In this document: positions 55,440-64,000 of the stretch, piece by piece
Numbering within the stretch: position 1 is the stretch's first letter
Layout: the number at the start of each line of letters is the position of its first letter
Program-made: the position numbers and the translations under genes
Origin: Blastomyces gilchristii SLH14081
Lineage: Eukaryota; Ascomycota; Eurotiomycetes; Onygenales; Ajellomycetaceae
Assembly: GCF_000003855.2 (NCBI RefSeq)
Contig: NW_003101667.1
Coordinates: forward strand, 159,012 to 223,011
Reading direction: 5' to 3'
Length of the DNA stretch: 64,000 bases
The notes under the pieces: generated by a model
Databases searched by the model: none
What the model was told of the DNA's origin: nothing
Seen by the model: only the letters and a program-made list of their open reading frames with translations

Positions 55440-58400
55440 CATCAAGCATGTGAGACTTCCCAGTTCTGTTCATGAAAAAGACAGGTGAGGAGTGATGAAT
55501 GTGTATTGATTATCAAGCACTCAATAAGCTTATAATCAAGAATGAATATTCACTGTCACAGATTCAATAACAGTTGAATACAGTTGAAAACACTTGATAT
55601 CTATCAAAGATTGATCTTCTCTCAGAATACTGACAGATCTAGACTGGCCGCCGGGACCATAAATTTCACATTTGATCCCATTTGGTCTGGTCCCATACAG
55701 TTCTTGGCGTGAATCCCGCTGGGACTAGTCATTAAAAAAACATGCAAAGTGACTATATATGAGATCTTAAAATGGAACCATGACTTGAAAAAAATGAGAA
55801 AGTGGTTCTATTTAGTCCCATTTAGTTCCATTCTTGGCATAAAGTTACTATTTTTAGACATTTTAAGGTTTTTTTTAGACTATTTTTAATTTTTTAAAAA
55901 GTAATGCTTTTTGATAACGCTCAAATGAGATTTAAAGTCATTTAAAGCAATAAAAATAATTTAAATTGAGAAGTGGAAATCATGATCCCATTTGGAAAAT
56001 GTGACAAGAGTAGACAGTAAGTCCCACTGGGACAGTATGAGACGACTATCTAATGTTAAAACCGTGTAATGGGATCGGTCAAATTGGTAATGAAACTATC
56101 AAAAAATCTGGTCCTGGTCTCAGACACGGTCACACGGTCAGTCTAGACAGATCTGTGTAGATGAACTGTCAGTACTGTAAATCACATTTAATATACAATG
56201 AGAGAAGTTCAAATTTCTGATAATATCATTCAGTCTGATAAATGTATCTGTCACCTTATAAATGATGATGAATATAATTCTTCATAAACAGAATAAAACC
56301 TCATGTCTTGTATACTTGAATGATATTCTAGTCTTCTGAGACTTATATAATGAATACCTGAAGCATCTTGATAAGATGCTTATAACTCTGACAGACTATA
56401 AGCTCTATATCAAATCAACAAAGTGTGTGTTTGAAATGAAAGAGTTGAAGTTCATAGAATATATAGTGAGTGATGACTGTATACATCTCATTCTGAAGAA
56501 ATTAAATGTCATAGTGAATTGACCACAGCTGAGAAATGTATACTATGTATAACAGTTTCTTAAGTTGATCTCATATTATCACAGATTTATCAAGAATTTC
56601 ACATAAATAGCTGCATCACTCTCAGATCTCTTAAGGGAAATGAATACAAATCTGTGAAAGAAGAAGTTTCATTCAATTATCTGAAATGCTGCATACAAAG
56701 AGGTCTTTCTCACACTGAGAGAACATGTAATAACATTCTCAGTGCTTATTCAACTAGATCATAATAAATCTTTCTACATTGAGATAAATGCATCTGAATG
56801 AGCTATCAGAGGCACTTTTTTGCAGATGAGCAAGAACAGCAAGCTGCACTCAGTGACATATGATGATAGAAAACTATCAGGCACTGAGCTCAATTACTCA
56901 GTACATGAAAAGGAATTACTAGTAATTAAACATACACTGACATTGTGCAATAGATATATTAATAACAGATATACAATAATGATGATTATAAATCATGAAA
57001 GTCTTGTCTATCTATAATTGATAATGAAAACTTTCAAATGCTTAGCACATTGAATCTCAGAGTTTCAAGTATACAATCTTCATATCAAATACTGAAAGAG
57101 ATCAGATGCTGTGATATCTGATACAATCAGTCACAGATCTGATTTCATGAGTGAGGGTTCTGCAAACCAGATACAAGAAAAGTTCACATTAAATACACTG
57201 AGAGAATGCAAGAAATCAGAATAAGTGAATACAATAATCTCTCACTTGAAGAATGATAAGATGTTGAATGATAAGTATCTTATAAAAGTAGTAGAAGAGA
57301 TGCTTTCAAACTTTAAGCTGAGAAAATTGAGAAATGATGTTATACTTTATCATGATCTAGAATATGCAGAAGCTCTGTATCTGAAATATTCATTTAGATG
57401 TGACTTGATAGCTTGCATGCACAAGGAATTCAGTCACTTAGAAAGCTCTGAACTTATGAGTATACTTGAATCAAGAGTATACTGGCCAAGCATGGCTGAG
57501 GACATTCAGATGTACACTCATGAGTGCCTGAATTACCAGGTTGTGAAAGAATCTAAGAAAGGATTAAAACATGAGAAAGTACAATATCAGATAAAATGTA
57601 TAATACAACTATTCAAATAATGAGAAGTGAATCTTATAGACATATTACCATGAATGCTAAATAGAAATCATTGAATAATCACTTCTATTGACTACACTAC
57701 TGACTGATCAGTTATGAAAGCAGTTTCAGAGATAATAGAGAAGATGATGATAAAGTTTCTATATAAGAAGATCTATGTTAACTATGAAATGCTGTGCAAG
57801 ATTCTAACTAATAACAGTGTGAATCATATAGAAGAAGCAGTGAGGCATTTTATAAGCCAGTTATAGACAAGACATTGTGGAACAATGCTATATCATTCAT
57901 AAATGAATAAGAAGATGAAATGCTTGAATGAAATCTTGAGCAACATACTAATGAAATAATGAAATATCTAGCGAGCAAGTCTATGAGACTATGAGATGAA
58001 TATCTCAGACAGGTGTTATTAGTCACACAGATTTAACAGCATGCAGTCTTCAAGTGTTTATTATTCTATCTGTTGTATGAATTGCATTCATGCATTCTGA
58101 GAAATGCTTCAGAAAAGATGAGAGAGGGAACAACAGTTGCAGATGTAATAGTCACAGACACAGCAGTCACAGATGTGAAATCAAGATTAAAAGAGATCAG
58201 TCACACATGTATAAAAGCTAATAAGTTACTTCTGAACTGAGCAATTCAATCAAAAAGAATATGAGACTCACTAGTTAAGAAATTAAGTCTCAAGATGAGA
58301 ATGTGAGTTCTCATACATAATAAGAGTTCTGAGAAGTTTCAATCTAGATGATTTGAGTCATATGAAATACTCAAATCACATTCTCTGAGAACATACACAT

Positions 58401-58500
58401 TGAAAGAACCAGAGGCATGAGTCTTATACAACTTAATAAATGATTCATATCTTATGAAGATAAAGATGTAAGATCTGAGCAGATTATAATCATCTACAGC
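55440..58500 (+). pseudogene. GyZ copy 3 pol remnant (RT, RNase H, integrase), split by a MITE
   Basis: RT: FPVLFMKKTGEE, MCIDYQALNKLIIKNEYSLSQI, YLSKIDLLSEY, then the MITE, then CLVYLNDILVF (YLDD with one Asp now Asn). RNase H: SFYIEINASEWAI and ELNYSVHEKELLVIKHTL (about 56770-56940). Integrase: open stretch 57225-57620 with HKEFSHLE ... RVYWPSMAEDI ... CLNYQ (HHCC finger, last Cys now Tyr), then TSIDYTTDWS (core Asp). The C-terminal SLRTYTLKEPEAWVLYNLI is the usual end of Gypsy pol without chromodomain. Damage is mostly stops in a preserved frame. Confidence 0.88.
55640..56145 (+). mobile_element. hAT-type MITE, copy 3 (506 bp)
   Basis: Perfect 8-bp duplication GACAGATC at 55632-55639 and 56146-56153. 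Ends TAGACTGGCCG and CGGTCAGTCTA. It keeps many CC/GG and several CpG (GGCCGCCGGGACC). Splits the GyZ RT between the LLSEY motif and the next strand, and removing it restores the frame. Confidence 0.97.
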
Positions 58501-59280
58501 ACTATTATCAGTGTTGAAAAAGAAGAGACTTACAATTGAAAAGTCTCATGAAGTAAGAGAAATCATAGACACTTATGAATCAGATGATCTCACTTATTTC
58601 AATCTTTTCATAATTATAAGAAAAGAATGAGAAGCAATGAAGAAATCAGATAAATATCACACTTCAATAAGTGATAAGACTGTAGTCAGTCATACAATAA
58701 CATGCTGCAGACAGCAGATACAATGCAGTAAAAAGCAGTCTCAGAGTGACAGATCTGCACATGAGTCAGATTGCAGAAGAAAAAGAGATTCAGAGTTGAA
58801 TTTAACTGTTTACACCAGTTTAATTACAGAGATAACAGAGGATGAAGCATCTGAAGCATCTGCAGATATATAAGACCAAGTCATCTTAACCTCTGAGAAC
58901 ACTCAGAGATCAGATGAGATTAGTTTTAATAAGCTGTTTACTGTAGTGATCTGAGCAGGTGAAGAGAGACAGTATAATATACAAGACAGAATTACAAGAT
59001 GAAAGCTGCTGAATCTAGTCACTGAACACTGTATTATATAGAGATCATGTAAGAGTAGTGACTAGCAGATAAAGAAAAAATGTAAGAAAAGAAAAGAGAA
59101 TGACTTAAGAGATAATAAATTGATTATCAACTATAAGAGTCAGCTGCAAAAAAGACAAATGTTATTATATATATCTCATTTATTTTCATACATTACATGT
59201 TTAATCTATTCTCAACACCACATCATCTGAAAAACATCAAAAATAAAGAAAATCTCAAAACTTGAGATCTGTAAGAGATT
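58500..59280. other. Tail of GyZ copy 3, no clear domain
   Basis: An open stretch at 58637-58873 (78 codons, Ser/Arg/Lys-rich) continues the pol frame region and may be a pol C-terminal extension. From about 58900 I recognise nothing; the GyZ 3' LTR is not detectable. Confidence 0.4.
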
Positions 59281-61333
59281 TAAGAGTTGCAAGCCATTCT
59301 TATAATAACACTGCACATGTCTCTGATTCCTCTATCACTCTGTATATGACATTAATGTCATTTATCACAAGATTGGCTGATATGTCAATGTAGAAATGCA
59401 TACGCATGTGTGTAGAAAAATTGAAGAAGAGCATGAGACCTGCAGAACCAGGAGTCAGAACAGAGAGAGCAGAGACAGAAGAAACTGAAGAAGAAGACAC
59501 AGAACTGAACAAACAATAGTGAGAGTCATCTGAGACTGAACACTTATAACTCAGTGTGTGTACAACCTTCTCTGCAGAGAAGAGAGAGAAAGCACTGAGA
59601 GAAGCTTAAGAGCAGAAGAGAGTGATCTCAGTGATGTTATCATCTTTGATTAAAATGATCTCTGACACTGAAGTAACTAAGAAGCATTGTTAGCATGCAA
59701 AACTGCAAAAATAGAGATAATCATTATCAAACAAACACTCACTGATCTTAGAATTGTACACACAATTACAACATGCACAAGACTTCTCAGAAAGAGAGAG
59801 AGAGATATGAGAGAATGCAGAGAGAAGAACACAACATGTGAACAGCTTATTCTCACAATGATAACTCAGACAAGATGTATAAGTCTCATAACTGTGAGTG
59901 TAAAAGAGTATAACATTCATATTTCTGTTCTCAAAGATACAGATATTCTTCATCTGCATTACAAAGTCAGACAACAGATATCAGAGAATAGACTGATATA
60001 AGTTAATCATTCTGAAGATATTCATCAGAGGAGATGTATCTGCAATATTGAATTTAATAATTATAAAAAGTTTCTTAATATTTGTGAATGTCACAACTAG
60101 ACTGACCGTGTGACCGTGTCTGGGACCAGGACCAGATTTTTTGATAGTCCCATTACCAATTCGACCGATCTCATTACACAGTTTTAACATTAGATAGTAG
60201 TCCCATACTGTCCCAGTGAGACTTACTGTCTACTCTTGTCACATTTTTCAAATGGGACCATGATTTCCACTTCTCAATTTAAATTATTTTTATTGCTTTA
60301 AATGACTTTAAATCTCATTTGAGCATTACCAAAAAGCATTACTTTTTAAAAAATTAAAAATAGTCTAAAAAAAACCTTAAAATGTCTAAAAATAGTAACT
60401 TTATGCCAAGAATGGGACTAAATGAGATCAAATGAGATCACTTTCTCATTTTTTTCAAGTCATGGTTTCATTTTAAGATCTCATATATGGTCACTTTGCA
60501 TGTTTTTTTAATGACTAGTCCCAGCGGGATTCACGCCAAGAAATGTATGAGACCAGACCAAATGGGACCAAATGTGAAATTCATTGTCCCGGCGGCCAGT
60601 CTAGTCACAACTTTATGCATAATAAAACTCATAACAATTTTCTCTAGAAAAATTAGTATTAGAAGAAAAAGATGAAAAAGAAAAGACTTACACTCTTAAC
60701 ACTGTTAAGAAGAGGAATAATTCTCTGATATAAATACATAATTATCTTATCATGAATACTTAAAATGAATGTAATAATCAGTGTCTATGACTGAGCTTCA
60801 GATAGTTATATTATACACAGTCTTCATACAATAAATTGTTCTAGAGATCAGTAAAAAGAGCAGAAGTGTATATACTGAGAAATATGATTCACTAAGCCTA
60901 TGCAACATCTTCTTGAAACAGAGAGAGCTGATGATGACAGCAGAAGCAGCAGAGGCAGAAGAAGCAGAAGCAGTGAGAGCAGAAGTAGCAGGAGTAGAGA
61001 TTGCGGGAACAGGAGTAGCAGAAGCGGGAGAACCAGACACAGGAACAGGTGTAGAAGATTGAGAGAGAGCAGCAGAGAAAGAAACAGAGAGAGTAGAAGA
61101 GAATGTGAGAGACTCAGTCACATATAACACAGGCAATTTCTTCATTATCAAGTTTCCCAAGTTCTCAATCAATGATTCAACATTGAAGTCATGATTATCA
61201 GTGAATAAGAATCTGTCAATGCATGAAGATTCTATGTGAATTAAAATAAAAATATCAGCATCTGTGTTCATGTAATATGATCAGGAAACATGATCAGATG
61301 CCTGCTGAAAAAAGAAGGTCAAGAATGTATGAG
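59280..61333. mobile_element. ElemX, copy 2 (unclassified repeat)
   Basis: Inverse of 27385-30718. Contains MITE copy 4 at 60098-60603. Open stretches conserved with copy 1: 61271-60798 minus (157 codons; IESSCIDRFLFTDN, SLIENLGNLIMKKLPVLYVTES, then a Ser/Ala/Thr/Pro-rich tract and SSLCFKKMLHRLSESYFSVY), and 59687-60001 plus / 59974-59690 minus, both open. The Ser/Ala-rich tract gives an Arg/Ser-rich frame on the other strand (60900-61127). I know no family with this set. The best guess is the gag-like part of a retroelement, at low confidence. Confidence 0.5.
60098..60603 (-). mobile_element. hAT-type MITE, copy 4 (506 bp)
   Basis: Inverse copy with a perfect 8-bp duplication GTCACAAC (60090-60097, 60604-60611) and ends TAGACTGACCG / CGGCCAGTCTA. 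Lightly mutated. The same ElemX locus in copy 1 (near 30150) lacks it, which gives an empty-site comparison. Confidence 0.97.
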
Positions 61334-61603
61334 AAGGTGCTCAGGTTTAATGAGAAAGAACTAAGTCTAACTCTTTTGAATAAAGAGATTAAACCCAGTT
61401 TGAATGTCAAATGGCTAGAAGTATGGTTAAACTCCAAGTTGAATTTTAAATATCATATTTAACAAAGAATCATCAAGGCAGAAAGACTACTGAATAGTAT
61501 AATCAAACTATCAAATACTGAGAGAGGTCTATTCTTTCAGGCTATGAGACAGTTATACATAGCCTGTATTACCTCAGTAGCTGATTATGAAGTTTAAGTT
61601 TAG
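61334..61603 (+). mobile_element. LINE fragment (internal, plus strand)
   Basis: 270 bases matching 40110-40370 of the full LINE (RT thumb to RNase H linker; LSLTLLNKEIKPSLNVKWLE). It has neither a 3' tail nor a target duplication, so it is a rearranged piece rather than a regular insertion. It lies between ElemX and the GyA 3' LTR. Confidence 0.8.
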
Positions 61604-61834
61604 TGTAATCTCTATTTCTATCTCTTATATAATTAATAGAGTCAACAGTTCTTGACTACACACAACTATATAGACTGGAGTTCATGACTACTATTTATAA
61701 CTCAGCTTGAATACTATTATACATTTGACTTCTACATTTTATCTTTCTACTGTGAATACTTCTAGTAGTTAACAGTACATATCACGCCAAGCTGCAATCA
61801 CCTGAATAATCGCCTGTAAGCACTTATTCTTACA
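61604..61834 (+). repeat. GyA 3' LTR (partly deleted)
   Basis: Matches 31104-31335; about 27 bases near its start are missing (the CpG-bearing segment). Ends TTCTTACA, followed by TGTAT (61835-61839), the right target duplication of GyA, and then LINE copy 3. Confidence 0.8.
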
Positions 61835-62099
61835 TGTATATCTGTTTTAACAGACTATATCTGAGCAATTTCCTCCTCTTCATATTCAGATATTTCTGAG
61901 TTTAGTCATTTTTCTTATAGCTGCTTGAGTTTCTGATAGAAAGTCTATTAAGTATTTGATTCCTGTCTCAGTTGAGAATAAGAATCTTATATTTAATTAA
62001 TTTAGATTATACTTCTCTTTCAATCTGACTCTCCGACTACTGTATAATGCATAGTGTATTACAATATACTCAGGATTTTCATTTGTATTGTAGAATAAG
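61835..62099 (-). mobile_element. LINE copy 3, 5' continuation
   Basis: Continues, without loss or gain, the LINE sequence that stops at 31077. Covers the end of ORF2. Cut at 62099 by a GyB-like LTR. Confidence 0.85.
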
Positions 62100-62365
62100 T
62101 GTAATGAGCCTACGCTGAATAGATCAGTATAATATTTATAGGTCTTATATAACAAAGTGAAAAACATTAGGGAAGAAAAGAAAGAGAAAGTGTGAGAATC
62201 AGTGATTGAAGTGAATATTTATATGTGTACATGGTGAAGCTTCAGGGTGAAAGAACAGGAATTTCATGGGTTTTTCAGCCAAGAATCAGTGACCGGGGAT
62301 CAGAGCTTTCGGTGGGATCTATGAAGTGTAATGAAATAGTCTATATGATTGATCAGACACCAGAC
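62100..62365 (-). repeat. GyB-like solo or partial LTR
   Basis: Starts TGTAATGAGCCTACGCTG on the plus strand and is homologous to the GyB LTRs over most of its length, but diverged in the middle and at its right end, which runs into RepW. No duplication found. The open frame 62225-62506 fuses this LTR with RepW and is not a gene. Confidence 0.75.
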
Positions 62366-62796
62366 CGCTCCACCACGAACTCGCTGGATTTTTCGAATAA
62401 GAACCCGCCGATAGATCCATCGAAAAGCCCTCGATCATACGAGCATTTTGACCCCATCGCCGACCGCATACCCCGTGTGGTGGTGGAGTTATCCAGCCAA
62501 ATGTGAACCAGACATTGTTCGAAACTCCTGTGTGGGATTATCCCCCGTTCACCCCTACCACACCACAACCCTGGGCCAAATTGTCATACAAAGTGTAAGG
62601 TGAAGAGACCTAGTCATATGCATCAATCTTCTTGATTTTGGAAGATTCCTAATCTGTAATTGTGGAGATATCTGAGAAGCAACCTCCGTGAAAACCCTGT
62701 CCATCTTTGATGTTCCAAAACATCAACACCAAGTCCCACCCTCGTACCGCCCTTCCCAATCTGGCCCATCCCCGGCAGAAAAATACAAAAAGATAA
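62366..62796. repeat. RepW, copy 2 (about 430 bp, GC-richer)
   Basis: Second copy of 34188-34612, less mutated. It ends at the same A-rich string (AAAAATACAAAAAGATA), after which the two loci share nothing. CpG are common (CGAACTCG, CCGCCGATAG, CGACCGCATACCCCG). Confidence 0.75.
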
Positions 62797-64000
62797 TGTG
62801 ACTCATAGAGTCATCACTCAACGAACTCATCCACTCAACAAACTGCTATTTTTTCCATGAATCTCTGCAACTCTTCAACTTCAATCACTCACTATGCCAC
62901 TCAATGAAGTGATTATGGAGTAAGCAATCACTCAATTGAATCAATAATTGATTCCTAAATATGCTGCAGTTGTAAAGGAATTTGAAATCAATTGTATTAT
63001 CTTGATACAGCAGTTCAAAGATCAACAGATCTCCAGAACAGAGATAACATCAACTTACTATCAGAATCTCACAAATACTGAAGAACAATGTCTTCTATTT
63101 CATATTAATCAGTTATTCAATCACAGCTTCTCTATGACATCTCAAATACTTCACAATTTTGTATTTAAGATTACTAAGATACAAGTAGAAATCAACTGAG
63201 TGTCTCACTTTTATAAGTGATATAAAGCAAAGATCAAGAGCATCTATCTTCATACTCTGAATCAAAAGAGAAAACAGATGAATAATAGCTACTATTTTGA
63301 ATAATTCTTTATTCTTGTAATTGCAGTTTTTTTGCTTCTTTTCATGTACAATTTCATGAGCTTTTTGCTAACTTTTATTGAATAGTTGCAGGAGAAGATT
63401 AAGCAGTATAATATTCTATCTCAGAACATCTATAATTTCAATGAAAAAGGCTTTCTTCTTAGTCTTCTTTGTACTCTCAAGTGAATCATTTCTATAGAAG
63501 CTCTTAAATGAAAGTATACAATTGAAGCAGTACAGAATGACAGTAGAGAATTCATTTCTCTGCTTACTGATATTTATACAGATGAAACTACAATTTCATC
63601 TGCACTCATTTACTGTGAGAAATCAAGAGATATACAAGATACATGACTTGAAGATTTTAATTCTAAAAAGAATCAGATATACTTTACTGCTTCAGAAAAT
63701 AAATGAAGTAATAATAAATATGAATTAATCTGACTGAAACAGGTGTTTAATTCTCATACAAAGTAAAAAGCAAGAAATCATTATCATCTGCTTATATTAG
63801 ATGATCATTCATCTCATATAAATATAGCATTCATTGATTATACAGATTGAAATTGAATTTTACTTGCTATTCTTTCTTCTCACTCTACACACTGTTTACA
63901 GTTACTAGATGTTGAAATATTTGACTCACTTGTAAAGACATATTCAGATTAACTAGATTTCTATACATGTTCTGACTATGGCTTTATTCAGATCACAAAG
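62797..64000 (+). mobile_element. Pogo/Fot1-type DNA transposon, copy 2 (truncated by window end)
   Basis: Begins near a palindromic TGACTCATAGAGTCA (62800-62814), followed by CACTCAACGAACTC and CACTCAACAAACTG, related to the GC-rich end of pogo copy 1. The transposase follows. The right end is outside the window. Confidence 0.7.
62894..64000 (+). pseudogene. Pogo/Fot1 transposase remnant (C-terminus outside window)
   Basis: Met at 62894. N-terminal HTH region to about 63240: KYAAVVKEFEINCIILIQQF, then STYYQNLTNTEEQCLLFHIN, QILHNFVFKITKIQV, and IKSIYLHTLNQKR, the paired HTH/CENP-B-like modules of fungal pogo transposases. Catalytic region: IYTDETTISSALI (first Asp, about 63575), HLLILDDHSSHINIAFIDY (second Asp, 63798), and THCLQLLDVEIF (third Asp, about 63905). 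Several stops are TGA at likely Trp codons. It is collinear with the pogo at 12550-16503. Confidence 0.85.

Larger units (their letters stand above)
47026..59250 (+). mobile_element. Ty3/Gypsy element GyZ, copy 3 (split by GyB and a MITE; 3' LTR not seen)
   Basis: The most complete GyZ. It has the LTR from 47026 (TGTGGTTCGG), gag, [GyB 48291-53949], gag knuckle (54438-54479), RT, [MITE 55640-56145], RT/RNase H, and integrase. Pol-like sequence fades near 58860 and no 3' LTR is found before ElemX begins, so the right boundary is approximate. Inserted in the hAT remnant. Confidence 0.75.
31078..61834 (+). mobile_element. Ty3/Gypsy chromovirus GyA, expanded to about 31 kb by nested insertions
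   Basis: The 5' LTR at 31078-31335 and a 3' LTR at 61604-61834 are flanked by the same 5-bp duplication TGTAT (31073-31077, 61835-61839), and the outer flanks join perfectly into LINE copy 3. Coding order on the plus strand is gag knuckle (32391), RT (33090-33975), [LINE], RNase H (42189), integrase (43040-43900), and chromodomain start (44200). Everything between 44253 and 61603 is later insertion or rearranged material. The intact element would have been near 5.5-6 kb. Confidence 0.75.

Noticed and set aside
60798..61271. 157-codon Ser/Ala-rich frame as a host gene
   Set aside because: It lies inside a repeated element (ElemX), its homologue at 27924-28169 is broken, and the low-complexity tract leaves the opposite strand open too. 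Kept only as part of ElemX.
62225..62506. 93-codon open frame as a gene
   Set aside because: It joins the end of a GyB-like LTR to RepW. The frame is open by chance in little-mutated sequence, with no domain.

Overview
The window reads as an AT-rich, transposon-packed block of a filamentous ascomycete (Pezizomycotina-like) nuclear genome. The reasons are fungal-type genes with TGG tryptophan codons and TGA stops (an F-box-like protein and a molybdopterin synthase large subunit), fungal families of Ty3/Gypsy, Ty1/Copia, LINE, pogo/Fot1, Tc1 and hAT elements, and heavy RIP-like C-to-T mutation of repeats. Nothing bacterial is present. The class of fungus cannot be fixed from this sequence.

Layout. 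1-2902: truncated Gypsy copy (family GyZ, minus strand) inserted in a Copia element (CopA-1, minus, 2903-7713). 7714-8235: unmutated GC-richer tandem repeats. 8236-11970: the only genic island, with an F-box-like gene (9576-10625, plus) and a MoaE/cnxH-type gene (11253-11834, minus). About 12000-16609: a ruined pogo/Fot1 element (minus) split by a 5'-truncated LINE copy, ending at a 100-N assembly gap (16610-16709). 16710-27384: second GyZ copy, split by a complete second Copia element (CopA-2, 17438-26196), which itself contains a nearly whole Tc1 DD34E transposon and another LINE copy. 27385-30718: an unclassified repeat (ElemX) carrying two 506-bp hAT-type MITEs, one holding a solo LTR.

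30719-62099 is a deep nest. A LINE copy is split by a chromodomain Gypsy element (GyA) whose two LTRs now lie about 30 kb apart but still show the same 5-bp target duplication. Inside GyA sit a full-length LINE (with a SINE in its ORF1), a ruined hAT transposase gene, a GyZ copy, a complete Gypsy element GyB inside that GyZ copy, another MITE, and a second ElemX copy with its own MITE. 62100-64000: a GyB-like LTR piece, a GC-richer repeat (RepW) and the start of a second pogo transposase that runs off the window.

How the parts work together. The LINE encodes an endonuclease, reverse transcriptase and RNase H; the SINE ends with a LINE-like 3' sequence and the same (AAT)n tail, so it was probably mobilised by that LINE. 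The hAT remnant has the same terminal sequence as the MITEs and is the likely source of their mobility. The old elements are disabled by C-to-T changes that mostly turn TGG into TGA, which implies a CpC/CpG rather than the usual CpA target. The SINE, RepW, the Tc1 element, the MITEs, the solo LTR and parts of some LTRs keep many CpG and CpC sites, so they are younger or escaped the process. Nesting order therefore gives a relative history of transposition.
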